From the NCBI RefSeq assembly GCF_900447045.1, contig NZ_UAWH01000005.1, forward strand, positions 682,001 to 746,000: 64,000 nt of DNA. The letters run 5' to 3'. A program made the translations under genes and the position numbers. This document shows positions 1 to 10,789 of this stretch, piece after piece (position 1 is the stretch's first letter; each line of letters starts with the position of its first letter). This DNA comes from Clostridium paraputrificum (GTDB lineage Bacteria; Bacillota; Clostridia; Clostridiales; Clostridiaceae). Below the pieces are notes generated by a model. It had not been told where the DNA came from. It made no database searches and worked only from the letters and a program-made list of their open reading frames with translations.

Positions 1-2
1 TA

Positions 3-146
3 CCTGTTCTATTAGAACTATTATTAAACAGAGAGTTACCAACTGAAGCAATTAAAGAAAAGTTAGAAGAGGTTTATAAAGAAACATTTATAGATATAAA
101 CAAGAAGTTATCAGTAAAAGAAGAAGAGGAAGAAATAGCTTTATAG
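3..146 (+). CDS. PTS mannose-family EIIA, C-terminal fragment
   Basis: The frame is open from base 3 to a TAG at 144-146; the start lies outside the window. The 47 visible residues are a helical, charged tail (an LLELLLNRELP stretch, then a Lys/Glu-rich end). They carry no catalytic motif. Assignment as the EIIA subunit rests on position: it sits 22 bases before the EIIB gene of a mannose-family PTS whose EIIB, EIIC and EIID follow directly, and EIIA is the only missing subunit. The length and helical look fit the last helix of EIIA-man proteins. This is inference from context rather than a motif match. Confidence 0.6.
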   Translation, partial: PVLLELLLNRELPTEAIKEKLEEVYKETFIDINKKLSVKEEEEEIAL

Positions 147-168
147 AGAGTTTAAGTAGGAAATAAAA

Positions 169-639
169 ATGGGTGTTAAATTAGTAAGAATTGATGACAG
201 ATTAATACATGGACAAGTTTGTTCAACTTGGATTGGAGACTATGGCATAGAACAAGTCCTAATAATTAATGATAAGGTAAGCAAGGATCCAGTACAAAAA
301 TCAGTAGTAGGACTTGCAGCTCCAGCAGGAGTAAGAGTTTTAGTATTTGGTGTAGATCAATTTATAGAAGTATTAAAGAAGAATCCAATAAAGAAGGATA
401 CTTTGCTGTTATTTACAACATCAACAGATGTATTAAAAGTAGTAAATGGGGGATTAGAAATTCAAAAGGTAAATGCTGGAGGAATGAGATACAACGAAAC
501 TAGAAAGAGACTTACAAAGTCAATTTCAGTAACCCCTGAAGAAGAAAGTGCATTTAAAGAACTTATGGATAAAGGCATTGAAGTATTTGTACAAATGGTA
601 CCTAAAGATGACGTAGTATACATGAAGGATCTAATTTAA
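169..639 (+). CDS. PTS mannose/fructose/sorbose-family EIIB
   Basis: A 156-residue cytosolic phosphocarrier that takes phosphate from EIIA and passes it to the sugar as it crosses the EIIC/EIID pore. The family signature VRIDDRLIHGQV is at residues 6-17, with His14 the expected phosphorylation site. The mid-protein aromatic/basic segment and a VQMVP motif near the C-terminus are also typical. It starts at ATG 169 with AGTAGG eight bases upstream. It is followed at 34 bases by EIIC. Sequence relatives include the AgaV/AgaB type, which handle N-acetylgalactosamine or galactosamine, but here the downstream LacAB enzymes point to a galactose-type product. Confidence 0.93.
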   Translation: MGVKLVRIDDRLIHGQVCSTWIGDYGIEQVLIINDKVSKDPVQKSVVGLAAPAGVRVLVFGVDQFIEVLKKNPIKKDTLLLFTTSTDVLKVVNGGLEIQKVNAGGMRYNETRKRLTKSISVTPEEESAFKELMDKGIEVFVQMVPKDDVVYMKDLI

Positions 640-673
640 AATTTATAAATAAATTAATAAAGGAGAGGTTATT

Positions 674-1477
674 ATGTTAATCAAAGCATTATTAGTGGCT
701 GTTTGGGCAGGTATATGTGCATGGGACCAATATGGACCACATTTAGGTTTCAGAAAACCATTACTTGCAGGTGCAGTAACAGGACTTATTTTAGGTGATT
801 TAACTCAAGGTCTTATAATTGGAGCAACATTAGAATTAATGTGGTTAGGAGTAAACAACGTAGGTTCTTATGTTCCACCAGATGTTATTTCAGGTTCAGT
901 AGTTGGTGTAGCAATTGGTATTTTATCAGGCGGTGGAGAAGCAACTGGTGTAGCTGTTGCAATTCCAGTTTCATTATTAGTTCAACAACTTGATATGTTA
1001 TGTAAAACTATCAGTATTTCTTTAGTACACAAAGCAGATAAAATTGCTGAAACAGGTGACTTTGATAAGATTGACAAGCTTCAATATATGGGTGGTGGCT
1101 TAATTTTCTTAAGTAGAGCAGTACCAACATTTATAGCTGTATTTTTAGGAGCAAGTGCAATTGACTCTATTATGGCAGCAATACCAGCAAGCGTAATGAC
1201 CGGTTTAACAGTTGCATCAAAAGCAATTCCAGCAGTAGGTATAGCAATGTTATTGACTATGATGCTTAAAAAGAATATGTGGATGTTCTTAATACTAGGA
1301 TTCACATTAACTGCATACTTAAATTTACCTACATTAGCATTAGCATTAATAGGTGCATGTTTCGCAGGTGTTTATGACTTAATAATGAACAATAAACAAA
1401 AAGAATCATCTGTTAATAAAGCAGCGACAGTATCTATTGAAGTAGAAGAAGGTGTAGAAGGAGGCTGGGATCTATAA
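674..1477 (+). CDS. PTS mannose-family EIIC permease
   Basis: A 267-residue integral membrane subunit that with EIID forms the sugar channel. It is almost wholly hydrophobic, with family hallmarks: a GLILGDLTQGLIIGATLELMW-type helix-turn region around residues 37-58, a PPDVISGS loop and a VAIPVSLL segment. The C-terminal 25 residues are polar and acidic, lie in the cytosol and are slightly longer than usual. The start ATG 674 follows AGGAGAGG. The TAA stop overlaps the EIID ATG by one base, so the two subunits are translationally coupled. Confidence 0.93.
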   Translation: MLIKALLVAVWAGICAWDQYGPHLGFRKPLLAGAVTGLILGDLTQGLIIGATLELMWLGVNNVGSYVPPDVISGSVVGVAIGILSGGGEATGVAVAIPVSLLVQQLDMLCKTISISLVHKADKIAETGDFDKIDKLQYMGGGLIFLSRAVPTFIAVFLGASAIDSIMAAIPASVMTGLTVASKAIPAVGIAMLLTMMLKKNMWMFLILGFTLTAYLNLPTLALALIGACFAGVYDLIMNNKQKESSVNKAATVSIEVEEGVEGGWDL

Positions 1478-2289
1478 TGGCTAACTTAATTGATAAAAAG
1501 GATTTAAAGAAAGTATTTTGGAGATCACAAATATGTCAATTCTCTCATAACTATGAAAGAATGCAAAGTTTAAGTACAGTTTATATATTAAAGCCAATAT
1601 TTAAGAAGCTTTATAAAGATAAATCAAAAGAAGAAAGAGCTAATGCTATGAAGAGACACTTAGAGTATTTCAATACTCATCCAATAGCAATGCCTTTTAT
1701 CTTAGGTATCGTAGCAGCAATGGAAGAGACAACAGATGAAGATCAAAAAGAATCAGTAATCTCAATGAAGACAAGTTTAATGGGTCCTTTAGCTGGTATT
1801 GGAGACAGTATGCTTAACTTCACATGGATGCCTATAGCAGGATCAATTGGTGCGGCATTCGCTTTAGATGGAAACATATTAGGTGCAATATTAATGTTCT
1901 TAATGATTAACTGTTTATACTTCCCGTTAAAGTATTATGGTGTAACTAAAGGTTATTCTAAAGGGATGGAAGTTTTAGGTGGAGAAGATAACGGAAAAGG
2001 TATATTTGACAGATTAGCAAATATGGCTAACGTTCTTGGAGTTATTGTTGTTGGTGGATTAATTGCAACAACTGTAAAAGTAACACTTGGTGTTCAGATT
2101 GCAGCAGGAGAAAATCCTTTAATGTTACAAGAAATGCTTGATAAAGTAATGCCGAACTTACTTCCATTAGCATTAACATTCCTTTGTTACTATCTATTAA
2201 AGAAATCTAACGGTAAGAATGCTGTTTGGGTAATATTCGGAGTATTAATAATAGCAGTATTATTGTCAATGGCTGGAGTTATAGTATAG
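1477..2289 (+). CDS. PTS mannose-family EIID permease
   Basis: A 270-residue membrane partner of EIIC. Typical EIID features are visible: an N-terminal cytosolic domain with FWRSQICQFSHNYERMQSL (residues 13-31), a KRHLEYFNTHP segment, then GPLAGIGDSM around residue 103, and hydrophobic helices at the C-terminus. The start overlaps the EIIC stop in TAATG. It ends the PTS part of the operon; 131 bases with two hairpins but no U-tract separate it from the sulfatase, so read-through is expected. Confidence 0.93.
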   Translation: MANLIDKKDLKKVFWRSQICQFSHNYERMQSLSTVYILKPIFKKLYKDKSKEERANAMKRHLEYFNTHPIAMPFILGIVAAMEETTDEDQKESVISMKTSLMGPLAGIGDSMLNFTWMPIAGSIGAAFALDGNILGAILMFLMINCLYFPLKYYGVTKGYSKGMEVLGGEDNGKGIFDRLANMANVLGVIVVGGLIATTVKVTLGVQIAAGENPLMLQEMLDKVMPNLLPLALTFLCYYLLKKSNGKNAVWVIFGVLIIAVLLSMAGVIV

Positions 2290-2302
2290 AAGTAAAAGAA
2301 TA

Positions 2303-2378
2303 TGTGAACTTAAAAATTTAAGGTCACACCTAAAAATTATTGTAGACAAGCTGATAAGTATATTATTGCTTGTCTACA
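2303..2378 (+). promoter_or_regulatory. Two tandem intra-operon hairpins without a U-tract
   Basis: The first stem pairs TGTGA-CTTAAA (2303-2313) with TTTAAG-TCACA (ending 2328). The second has an exact 11-bp stem, 2341-2351 with 2368-2378. Neither is followed by a run of T, so they do not look like intrinsic terminators. Their place between the PTS genes and the enzyme genes suggests mRNA 3'-end protection or a processing point that lets the two halves accumulate differently. That role is inferred. Confidence 0.5.
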
Positions 2379-2420
2379 GTAATATGAATTAAAACTTAGT
2401 AAATTTGGAGGGGATTTTAT

Positions 2421-3899
2421 ATGAGAACAGTCGTAGTTTTAATGGATACATTAAAGAGAAATATGATGGAAGTCTACAATAATGAAACTTGGGTAAAGAC
2501 TCCTAATATAACTAAATTCTCTAAGGAAGCAGTTACATTTGATAATCATTGGGTTGGATCTGCTCCATGTATGCCTGCAAGAAGAGATATACTTACTGGA
2601 CGTTTGAACTTTTTAGAAAGATCTTGGGGACCAATAGAACCATTTGATATAACGCTTCCTAAAGTATTATCAGAAAAGAATGTATTTAGTCATATAGTAA
2701 CAGACCATCCTCACTATTTTAGATTAGGTGGAGAGGATTATGTTCAACAATTCTCTACTTGGGACTTCTATAGAGGACAAGAAGGAGATCCATGGATATC
2801 AAAAATTGATGATCCATCATTTATGCCAGATGATTATTATGGAAAATTAAGAAGACAATATCAATGGAACAGAACAAAGTGGGAAAGACAAGAAGATGAA
2901 TATCCAACTCCTAAGACATTTAATGCAGCCTGTGAATGGCTTGAAGATAATAAGGAACATGATGATTTCTTCTTGATGGTAGAAACTTTTGATCCACATG
3001 AACCATTTGATGTTCCAGAAGAGTATATGAAGATGTATGGTTGTGAATATGAAGGACCATATTTTGAAACACCAAATTATAAAGAAGTTGATGTGCCAGA
3101 TGATGCCTTAGACTATATAAATAAGAGGTATGCCGCATTACTTACAATGACAGATAAACATTTTGGAAAATTAATAGATAAATTAAAGGCTCTTAATATA
3201 TATGAAGATACTTTAGTTATAGTAACTACAGACCATGGATATTTCTTAGGTGAAAGGAATTACTTTGGTAAGAATTATATGCATATGTATAATGAGTTAG
3301 CTCACATTCCTTTATTAGTACATTTCCCAGAAGGAAAGATGGCAGGAGAAAGAGTGAATGTATTAACTCAAAATATTGATATTATGCCAACAGTTCTAGA
3401 TTATTCAGGAGTAGAAATTCCAGAAGATGTTCAAGGAGCTTCGTGGAAACCAATTCCTGAAGGTAGAGAATATAACAGGGAGTATGCTTTATATGGTTAC
3501 CATGGAATAGCAATGAATGTTACAGATGGTGAACATACATATTTTAGAGCACCTAATAAAGAAAATAAGCCATGCTTTGAATATACATGCATACCAACAA
3601 CAATTAGAAAGTATTTAGGAAAAGGAAGAGAGAAGGAAATAGAAATGGGTAGGTTCTTAAAGAGAACAGATTATCCTGTTTATAAAATTCCAATAGAAAA
3701 TCCTTCAATACTAGATAATGTTGATGATGCTTTGAAATATACTTCTGAAAGTAAGTTGTTTAATATAGTTGAAGACTATCCTCAAGTAAATCCAATAAAG
3801 GATGAAACTTTAGAAAACAAATATATTGACCTTTTAAAAAGAGGATTAGAAGAAATGGATGCTCCAAAAGAGCAATTTGAAAGACTAAATCTAAAATAG
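2421..3899 (+). CDS. Cytosolic sulfatase (Cys-type, formylglycine)
   Basis: A 492-residue sulfatase of the alkaline-phosphatase superfamily. The maturation motif C-M-P-A-R is at residues 50-54; Cys50 would be oxidised to formylglycine by an anaerobic sulfatase-maturating radical-SAM enzyme, which is not in this window. Metal ligands are visible as Asp9 (LMDTLK) and the TTDHG motif (Asp271, His272). There is no signal peptide, so the enzyme should act in the cytosol on a sugar already imported by the PTS encoded upstream. The gene lies between that PTS and lacAB, only 15 bases before lacA, which argues for desulfation of a galactose-type sugar phosphate. GAGGGG precedes the ATG. The exact substrate cannot be read from sequence. 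Confidence 0.88.
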   Translation: MRTVVVLMDTLKRNMMEVYNNETWVKTPNITKFSKEAVTFDNHWVGSAPCMPARRDILTGRLNFLERSWGPIEPFDITLPKVLSEKNVFSHIVTDHPHYFRLGGEDYVQQFSTWDFYRGQEGDPWISKIDDPSFMPDDYYGKLRRQYQWNRTKWERQEDEYPTPKTFNAACEWLEDNKEHDDFFLMVETFDPHEPFDVPEEYMKMYGCEYEGPYFETPNYKEVDVPDDALDYINKRYAALLTMTDKHFGKLIDKLKALNIYEDTLVIVTTDHGYFLGERNYFGKNYMHMYNELAHIPLLVHFPEGKMAGERVNVLTQNIDIMPTVLDYSGVEIPEDVQGASWKPIPEGREYNREYALYGYHGIAMNVTDGEHTYFRAPNKENKPCFEYTCIPTTIRKYLGKGREKEIEMGRFLKRTDYPVYKIPIENPSILDNVDDALKYTSESKLFNIVEDYPQVNPIKDETLENKYIDLLKRGLEEMDAPKEQFERLNLK

Positions 3900-3914
3900 T
3901 AGGAGGAAAATTCG

Positions 3915-4343
3915 ATGAAAGTAATAATTGCATCAGATAGCAAAAGTGTAGAATTTAAAAATGGTATAAAGGAAGACTTACTTAACAAAGGTTATGAAGT
4001 CATAGATAAAACAGAAGGAAAAGAAGTTGATTTTTATGATGCCTCAAATTTAGTATGTGAAGCAATTCTTAATAAAGAAGGGGTAAGAGGTATCGTAGTA
4101 GATGAATATGGTACAGGTTCCTTTAATGTGTGTGCAAAACATAAGTATATAGTATGTGCACAAGTAGCTGATGAACATTCAGCTAAGATGACTAGAGACC
4201 ATAATAATACTTCAATAATAACAATGGGTTCTAAGGTTACAAGTTTAGAAATTGGAAAAAGAATTTCAGAAAAATTCGTTTCATCTGAATACTCAGGTGG
4301 AAGACATCAAATAAGAGTAGATATGTTAAATAAAATGGCATAG
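3915..4343 (+). CDS. lacA: Galactose-6-phosphate isomerase subunit LacA
   Basis: A 142-residue RpiB/LacAB-family protein. With LacB it converts galactose 6-phosphate to tagatose 6-phosphate. The Rossmann-like start MKVIIASDSKSVEFK and the EYGTGSFN loop are family features. The position held by a Cys in LacB/RpiB is not Cys here, as is normal for LacA, which depends on its partner. Length matches LacA of staphylococci and streptococci (about 142). It sits 12 bases before lacB with GGAGG in between. The presence of both subunits is strong evidence for the tagatose-6-phosphate pathway rather than ribose-5-phosphate isomerisation. Confidence 0.9.
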   Translation: MKVIIASDSKSVEFKNGIKEDLLNKGYEVIDKTEGKEVDFYDASNLVCEAILNKEGVRGIVVDEYGTGSFNVCAKHKYIVCAQVADEHSAKMTRDHNNTSIITMGSKVTSLEIGKRISEKFVSSEYSGGRHQIRVDMLNKMA

Positions 4344-4355
4344 GAGGAAAAAGAA

Positions 4356-5743
<1,388 letters not shown>

Positions 5744-5761
5744 TAGAATAGGAAGTTAGAT

Positions 5762-6691
5762 ATGATATTAGTAGTAAATTTAAATGCATCTGTTGATAAA
5801 AGATATGAAATGAAGGAGCTTGAAAAAGGAACTGTAATGAGGGCTTTTAAGGTTGAAAACACACCTGGAGGTAAGGGAATACACGTTACCAATGTAGCTA
5901 CTATCTTAGGCGAAGAATGTATTGCAACAGGATTCTTAGGTGGAAAAACTGGTGAATTTATTGAAGAAAAGTTATCTGATTATAATATAAAGAGTGATTT
6001 TATAAAAATAAATGGTGAAACCAGAGAATGTTTAGCTATAATTACAGAGGATTTAGATCAAACTGAAATATTAGAACCAGGACCGGAAGTTTCTATGGAA
6101 GAACAAAATAAGTTCTTATTAAAATATAAAGAGTTAATAAAGAGCAGCAATATTATTGTTGCTTCTGGTAGTGTACCAAGAAATATTCCTAAAAGTTTCT
6201 ATGGTGAATTAATTAGTATTGCTAATAAAAACAACAAGAAGTTTTTATTAGATACAAGTGGAGAACTTTTAGTAGAAGGTATAAAATCTAAGCCTTTCTT
6301 TATTAAACCTAATAGAGATGAAATAGAGGCATTAACAGGTAAAAGAATAGAAACTGATGAAGATGCTATTGAAGAAATTATAAAGTTCCAAGAACAAGGA
6401 ATAGAATTTGTAGTTATTTCTCTTGGAAGTAAGGGCTCAATAGCAGGTTATAAAGGAAAGTTTTATAAAGTAATTGTTCCTAAAGTAAAAGCTGTAAATC
6501 CTGTTGGGTCTGGCGATTCTTATGTTGGTGGCGTAGCTGTTGCCTTAGAAAGAGGCTATGATATAGAAGATATATTAAGATATGCTTCAGCTTGTGGTAC
6601 AGCAAATGCTATGGAAGAAGAAACAGGATTCGTTAGAAAAGAGGTAGTGGAAGATTTATTTAAAAAAATAACTGTAACTTTGAATAAATAA
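5762..6691 (+). CDS. lacC: Tagatose-6-phosphate kinase (PfkB family)
   Basis: A 309-residue PfkB-family sugar kinase that phosphorylates tagatose 6-phosphate at C1 using ATP. Visible motifs are the N-terminal LNASVDKRYE, the GGKGIHVTN glycine motif (about residues 38-46), KPNRDEIEAL, and the C-terminal VNPVGSGDSYVGG signature in which Asp is the catalytic base. It is the last gene of the operon and is followed by a strong terminator. 1-phosphofructokinase (FruK) is the closest alternative; the lacAB-aldolase context favours LacC. Confidence 0.88.
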   Translation: MILVVNLNASVDKRYEMKELEKGTVMRAFKVENTPGGKGIHVTNVATILGEECIATGFLGGKTGEFIEEKLSDYNIKSDFIKINGETRECLAIITEDLDQTEILEPGPEVSMEEQNKFLLKYKELIKSSNIIVASGSVPRNIPKSFYGELISIANKNNKKFLLDTSGELLVEGIKSKPFFIKPNRDEIEALTGKRIETDEDAIEEIIKFQEQGIEFVVISLGSKGSIAGYKGKFYKVIVPKVKAVNPVGSGDSYVGGVAVALERGYDIEDILRYASACGTANAMEEETGFVRKEVVEDLFKKITVTLNK

Positions 6692-6741
6692 TATTAAATA
6701 AAAGTGATTGCTTAAATGTTCAGTATTTATTGATTAAATTT

Positions 6742-6796
6742 AGATTCATCTTTAGTATTAGCGTAAAAACATGTATTAAAGATGAATCTTTTTTTG
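6742..6796 (+). terminator. Intrinsic terminator after lacC
   Basis: A 13-bp stem (AGATTCATCTTTA with its complement ending at 6789) is followed by seven T. It ends the sugar operon and isolates it from the wall-anchored hydrolase gene downstream. Confidence 0.85.
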
Positions 6797-6870
6797 ATAA
6801 TTAAGAGTGTAATTATAGGATTGGTTGTAAGTCTATAATTATATAACAAAAAATAAGGAGATGAAGAGGT

Positions 6871-9800
6871 TTGAGAAAGAAGAGAATATTAAATTTATTG
6901 TTATCGTTTACTTTGATTGTATCATGTGTTTCTCCCATATCAGTGGTTAGCGCTAAGAATATTAAGGAAGATGTAAACATTGAAAAAAACTTAATAGGAT
7001 ATTGGGATTTTAATGAAGGAACACTAACTAACAAAGCAAATAGTGATAAGAATGGAGAGCTCATAGGTAAAGGAATATCTATTAAAGACTCAGATATGGG
7101 AAAATCCCTTTACTTTGGTAGTGATTCTGATAGTTATATGAAGGTTCCTGAATTTATAAATACTGGTGCGAAACCATATACCATATCAATGTGGTACAAG
7201 TATGATGAGAATGTAACAACTCATAATAATACTGTATTAGCTCAACAAGATGGTAATGGTAGATCGTTACTATTATTAACTTCTACTAATAAATATAGAA
7301 GTTTTGTTAATGCACAAAATGTAGATAGTAATACAGATGTAGATATAAGTATTTGGCAACATGTATCAATGACAATAGATCCAGAATCTAATAAAATAAA
7401 GTACTATATAAATGGTAAATTTGACTCGGAAAAAGATGCAGGAAATAATAAAGTAGATGCATTAACAAGTTTATTAATAGGAAGGCATAAAAATGGTGGA
7501 AAAGATCCAGACTCAATGAAAGGGGAAATAGATGAGGTCCGTGTATATGATAGAATCATAAATGATAGTGAAGCAAAGGCTATATATGAATCAGTAAAAT
7601 CACCTAATAAAACAATTGAAGATAATCTAATAGGACATTGGAACTTTGATGATGGAAATGTAGACAACTTAGTTGGAGATAAAGATGGAAAATTAATAGG
7701 TAATAATGTAGCTATAGGAAAATCAAGTAACGAAGAGTTGGGGAATTCATTAATCTTTAATAAAGGTAATGATAGTAGTCTAAAGATTGATAATTTCATT
7801 AATACAGGTAAAAATCAATATTCCTTCTCTTTGTGGTATAAAACCGGAGAAGTTAGTAAAGATAACCATACAGCGTTACTACAACAAGGGGATGCTGGAA
7901 GATCTTTATTAACACTTCGCCTAGATAATAAGTATGGTTCATATGTTAATGGTGCAGATGTTTTATCCACTAATACAGTAACTAAGGGAACTTGGCAAAA
8001 TGTTATTATAACTACTGATCCTAAGTCAAATAAAGTTAAGTATTACATTAATGGAGAACTTGATGGGGAATATGATGCTGGAGATAACTCAGTTGATGAG
8101 ATGACTAGCTTAATAATAGGAAATCATAAAAATCCTAATGCAGAAAATCCACAACAATTTGTAGGAGAAATAGATGAAATTAGGGTATATGACTATGCAA
8201 TTGGTAAGGATATAGCAAAAGAAATATATGAAGATAAAGTAGATAAAAACGTAAAATTAAAATTAAATCCAAATGAAGTTGAACGTTCAATTGATCGTGC
8301 TACTTTTGGAATTAATCATAGATATTCATTTAATGGATATGGAAGCTTTGACTCTGAAACAGGAAAGATGAGGGAAGACTTTACAGAACTTTATAAAAAT
8401 GCAAATTTTGGTTCTCTAAGATATCCAGGTGGTACTATCTCAAATTTATTTAGATGGAAAGACTCTATAGGAGATTCATCTAATAGAAAAAATCAAATTC
8501 ATGGATTCTATAGTGCAGCTAAAGGAATAGAGCCTAACTTTGGATTAGGAGAAGTAGCTACATTTGCTGATGAAAACAATTCTGAAATAGTTTATGTATA
8601 TGGATTAGGTAGAGGTTCAGCACAAGATGCTGCAGACTTAGTTGAATATCTTAATGCTGAAGTAGGTACAAATCCAAATGGGGGAATCGAATGGGCAAAG
8701 GTTCGTGAGAAAAATGGACATCATAATCCTTATAATGTAAGATTCTTTGAAATTGGTAATGAAATGAACCAAGGTGGAGTTGATGGATCAACTTCACAAA
8801 TGTATTGGACTGCTTATGATGGAAAAGCTCTAGATCATTATATTAATGGTGGAACTATAAATATAACAAAACAAGAAGTTGTAGAACCAGAAGAATGGAA
8901 TGCATCAACAGCTAAGAGTAATGGTGAACCTAACCAAGTTAAGTATATGAGATATGCTAATACAATACCGGGTAGAGGAAGTGATACTCAAGAGGATTAT
9001 AAAAAAGATGAATTTACGGCAGTAAAAAAAGACTCAGTGCATGTATATGTTAATGATGTTGAATGGACTGTAGTAGAAAATATTAAAAATACTGGTGCTG
9101 AAAATGTAGTGGAAGTTAATTACTTTAATGGGGAACTATTATTTGGTGATGGAGTAAATGGAAACATACCTAAAGAAGGTGCTACTATAAAAGTATCATA
9201 TACAGTTGAAAAAGATGGATTTATCCAAGTGTCACAAGCAATGAGAGATACAATTAAGCAAATAAATGAATTATCTGGAACTGATAAAGAAATTCAGGTA
9301 TATTCAAGTTTTGAAACAGAAGGTTTTGTAAAAACTATGAATCAAAATAATTATAATGATTTATATGATGGTTTAACTATACATCCATACTCAGGTACTC
9401 CAACAGGTTCAGGAGAAGATTTCTATGACTCTGCAATGAAGCTAGCAGATAAAAATGGTATTGCTCATGTTCAGAAATACGTTGATTTAATGCCAGAAGG
9501 AAAGGTGCCTGTAATTTCTGAATTTGGTATATTTAGATCTACCAATCCACTATTAAGATCTCAGACACATGCTGTATATATAGCTAAATGTTTAATGGAA
9601 TATGTGAGATTAGGTAGTCCATATATTCAAAAACATTGTTTAGTAGATTGGTACAGTGAAGGTGCAGATTCATTAGGACCAACACAACAAGCTGTAATAC
9701 AAGCAGTACCTCAAGAGGGCGCTGATACATCAACAGGTGAAGGTAATTATAAGTTTTTCTCAACACCTTCTGCCCATGTATTTGAAATGTTAAATGGAAT

Positions 9801-10536
9801 GTTTGGTAATGAGATTATAAGTAGTAACTTCAGTTATATGCCTAAGTTTGCTAGTACTGTTGATGTATTCAATGCATTAGCCAGTAAGGATGAAGAGGGT
9901 AATATTTATTTAGCTGTAGTTAATCTAGATAAGAATGAGAAAAGAAATATAGAAGTTCAAGTTGATGGTGTAGACTTAACTAATAAGGTGGTTGATGTGC
10001 AGAAGCTTGCTGGAGATTCGTTTAGTGAAGAAAATACTTTAGATAATCCTAATAATGTTGAGATAGAAAAATCCAAATTTGTAGTAGATAATGAAGGTAT
10101 GAATTTAGAATTAGATCCTCACTCATTTACTATACTAAAAATAAATAACAAAGAAGAAGTGAAAGCAGTTGATAAATCTAAATTAGAAGAGTTAGTTAAA
10201 GCTAGTGAAGCTAAGAATGAAGGTGATTATACAGCAGAAACATGGGCAGTATTTAAAAATGTTTTAAGTGAAGCAAGGTTAGTTTTAAATAACTCAGATG
10301 CAACTCAAGAGGAAGTTGATAATATAGTTAATAGTTTAAAAAGTGCTTTATCTAATTTAAAAGAGATAGAGAAAGAAATACCAAAAGATGAAGATAATAA
10401 TGGAGGTAAAGAAGAGAATGATAATGAAGGTAGTAATCCACCAAAAACTGGAGATGTATCTTCACCTATTATGGCCTTGGCTTCAATACTTACATTAAGT
10501 GGAGTATATTTATTTAGGAATAAAAAACATAAGTGA
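6871..10536 (+). CDS. Sortase-anchored multidomain glycoside hydrolase with two LamG domains
   Basis: A 1221-residue surface enzyme. It starts at TTG 6871 behind AAGGAG. Order: signal peptide (cut near VVSA at residue 28); two LamG/concanavalin-like domains (about 38-245 and 250-455) beginning with related NLIGYW/NLIGHW motifs; a clan GH-A-like catalytic region (about 464-1095) with LRYPGGTISN at 513, acid/base Glu631 in EIGNEMN and probable nucleophile Glu884 in PVISEFG; a FIVAR-like helical domain (1100-1165); an acidic linker; a PPKTG sorting signal, hydrophobic helix and basic tail. A beta-rich insert with GDGVNGNIP sits near residue 760. The catalytic motifs resemble GH51 and related arabinofuranosidase-like enzymes, but the CAZy family is uncertain. 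Its neighbour operon suggests it releases galactose-type sugars from host glycans or mucin. Confidence 0.85.
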   Translation: MRKKRILNLLLSFTLIVSCVSPISVVSAKNIKEDVNIEKNLIGYWDFNEGTLTNKANSDKNGELIGKGISIKDSDMGKSLYFGSDSDSYMKVPEFINTGAKPYTISMWYKYDENVTTHNNTVLAQQDGNGRSLLLLTSTNKYRSFVNAQNVDSNTDVDISIWQHVSMTIDPESNKIKYYINGKFDSEKDAGNNKVDALTSLLIGRHKNGGKDPDSMKGEIDEVRVYDRIINDSEAKAIYESVKSPNKTIEDNLIGHWNFDDGNVDNLVGDKDGKLIGNNVAIGKSSNEELGNSLIFNKGNDSSLKIDNFINTGKNQYSFSLWYKTGEVSKDNHTALLQQGDAGRSLLTLRLDNKYGSYVNGADVLSTNTVTKGTWQNVIITTDPKSNKVKYYINGELDGEYDAGDNSVDEMTSLIIGNHKNPNAENPQQFVGEIDEIRVYDYAIGKDIAKEIYEDKVDKNVKLKLNPNEVERSIDRATFGINHRYSFNGYGSFDSETGKMREDFTELYKNANFGSLRYPGGTISNLFRWKDSIGDSSNRKNQIHGFYSAAKGIEPNFGLGEVATFADENNSEIVYVYGLGRGSAQDAADLVEYLNAEVGTNPNGGIEWAKVREKNGHHNPYNVRFFEIGNEMNQGGVDGSTSQMYWTAYDGKALDHYINGGTINITKQEVVEPEEWNASTAKSNGEPNQVKYMRYANTIPGRGSDTQEDYKKDEFTAVKKDSVHVYVNDVEWTVVENIKNTGAENVVEVNYFNGELLFGDGVNGNIPKEGATIKVSYTVEKDGFIQVSQAMRDTIKQINELSGTDKEIQVYSSFETEGFVKTMNQNNYNDLYDGLTIHPYSGTPTGSGEDFYDSAMKLADKNGIAHVQKYVDLMPEGKVPVISEFGIFRSTNPLLRSQTHAVYIAKCLMEYVRLGSPYIQKHCLVDWYSEGADSLGPTQQAVIQAVPQEGADTSTGEGNYKFFSTPSAHVFEMLNGMFGNEIISSNFSYMPKFASTVDVFNALASKDEEGNIYLAVVNLDKNEKRNIEVQVDGVDLTNKVVDVQKLAGDSFSEENTLDNPNNVEIEKSKFVVDNEGMNLELDPHSFTILKINNKEEVKAVDKSKLEELVKASEAKNEGDYTAETWAVFKNVLSEARLVLNNSDATQEEVDNIVNSLKSALSNLKEIEKEIPKDEDNNGGKEENDNEGSNPPKTGDVSSPIMALASILTLSGVYLFRNKKHK

Positions 10537-10616
10537 TTATAGTAATACCTAAATAATTATATTAATAAATTTTAGCGATTCTAGGTATTTATTATTTAAG
10601 TATTCGCTTGGAATTG

Positions 10617-10648
10617 GGCTATTGGAGACTCTCCAGTAGCCTTTTTTA
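10617..10648 (+). terminator. Intrinsic terminator downstream of the surface hydrolase
   Basis: GGCTATTGGAG pairs with CTCCAGTAGCC (one G-T) and is followed by six T. It lies 80 bases after the hydrolase stop. The 10537-10789 interval holds nothing else recognisable. Confidence 0.8.
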
Positions 10649-10789
10649 GTTACAATAAATATTAAAATAAGGATTGTTAACATTTTTTATATTGTAAAAA
10701 ATTATTAATACTATTTTTATTGGATGTAATGGTAATATATATAAATTGTGCAATAGAAAAGTTGGTTTGAAAGAAAAAGTTGAGTGGAG

